5,199 nucleotides of DNA from Gudongella sp051744365. GTDB lineage: Bacteria; Bacillota; Clostridia; Tissierellales; Tissierellaceae. The stretch covers positions 1 to 5,199 of the forward strand of contig JBNJCX010000084.1 of the NCBI GenBank assembly GCA_051744365.1, given 5' to 3'. Made by a program: the position numbers and the translations under genes. Shown one piece after another: positions 5,153 through 5,199 of this stretch; positions within the stretch are counted from its first letter, which is position 1; each line of letters opens with the position of its first letter. The notes under the pieces were generated by a model that saw nothing but the letters and a program-made list of their open reading frames with translations, searched no databases and had not been told where the DNA came from.

Positions 5153-5199
5153 AACTGTAGTCCAAAGAAGTCTTTTGCTGAAAATTTAAATTTCTCTCT

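Noticed and set aside
1..5199. CRISPR array, riboswitch or rRNA
   Set aside because: No regularly spaced repeats, long structured leader or rRNA-like sequence was seen on either strand.

Overview
The window looks like a chromosomal segment of a low-to-moderate GC Firmicute, probably a clostridium or relative. The evidence is strong GGAGG-type ribosome binding sites before nearly every gene, A/T-rich intergenic DNA, a tRNA gene with an encoded CCA end, and clostridial-looking protein families. I cannot name the genus.

Left end (1-900): a RAYT-type element (REP-associated Y1/HUH transposase) lies between imperfect terminal inverted repeats (18 of 20 positions match). Its right end carries a hairpin and tandem CCCTTGGGTAC-like units. 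The element abuts the 3' end of a leftward gene for a ThrE/YjjP-type (DUF1212) amino-acid exporter half. That gene has lost its natural stop and now reads through the repeats into the transposase gene on the opposite strand.

Centre left (774-2723, minus strand): tRNA-Leu(CAG) with its own promoter and a clean intrinsic terminator is followed by a separate promoter driving a two-gene operon. The first gene is a DapF-fold amino-acid racemase that resembles the staphylopine histidine racemase CntK more than true diaminopimelate epimerase. The second, 5 bases downstream, is the exporter. Together they suggest making an unusual (perhaps D-) amino acid and exporting it; this is inference.

Centre right (2800-3720, plus strand): a promoter whose -35 region overlaps a perfect 8-bp inverted repeat precedes a small gene that seems frameshifted, then an XRE-type regulator gene. 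The regulator has no normal start at the expected place (ATA 9 bases after a good RBS) and has an in-frame TAA, after which recognisable coding sequence of the same protein continues for 64 codons. This short operon appears to be decaying, or is expressed in an unusual way.

Right end (3739-5152, plus strand): three intact genes encode a DUF6440-type small protein, a CPBP-family membrane protease translationally coupled to it by a TAATG overlap, and a PfpI/DJ-1-type cysteine protein. The last 47 bases hold nothing I can identify.
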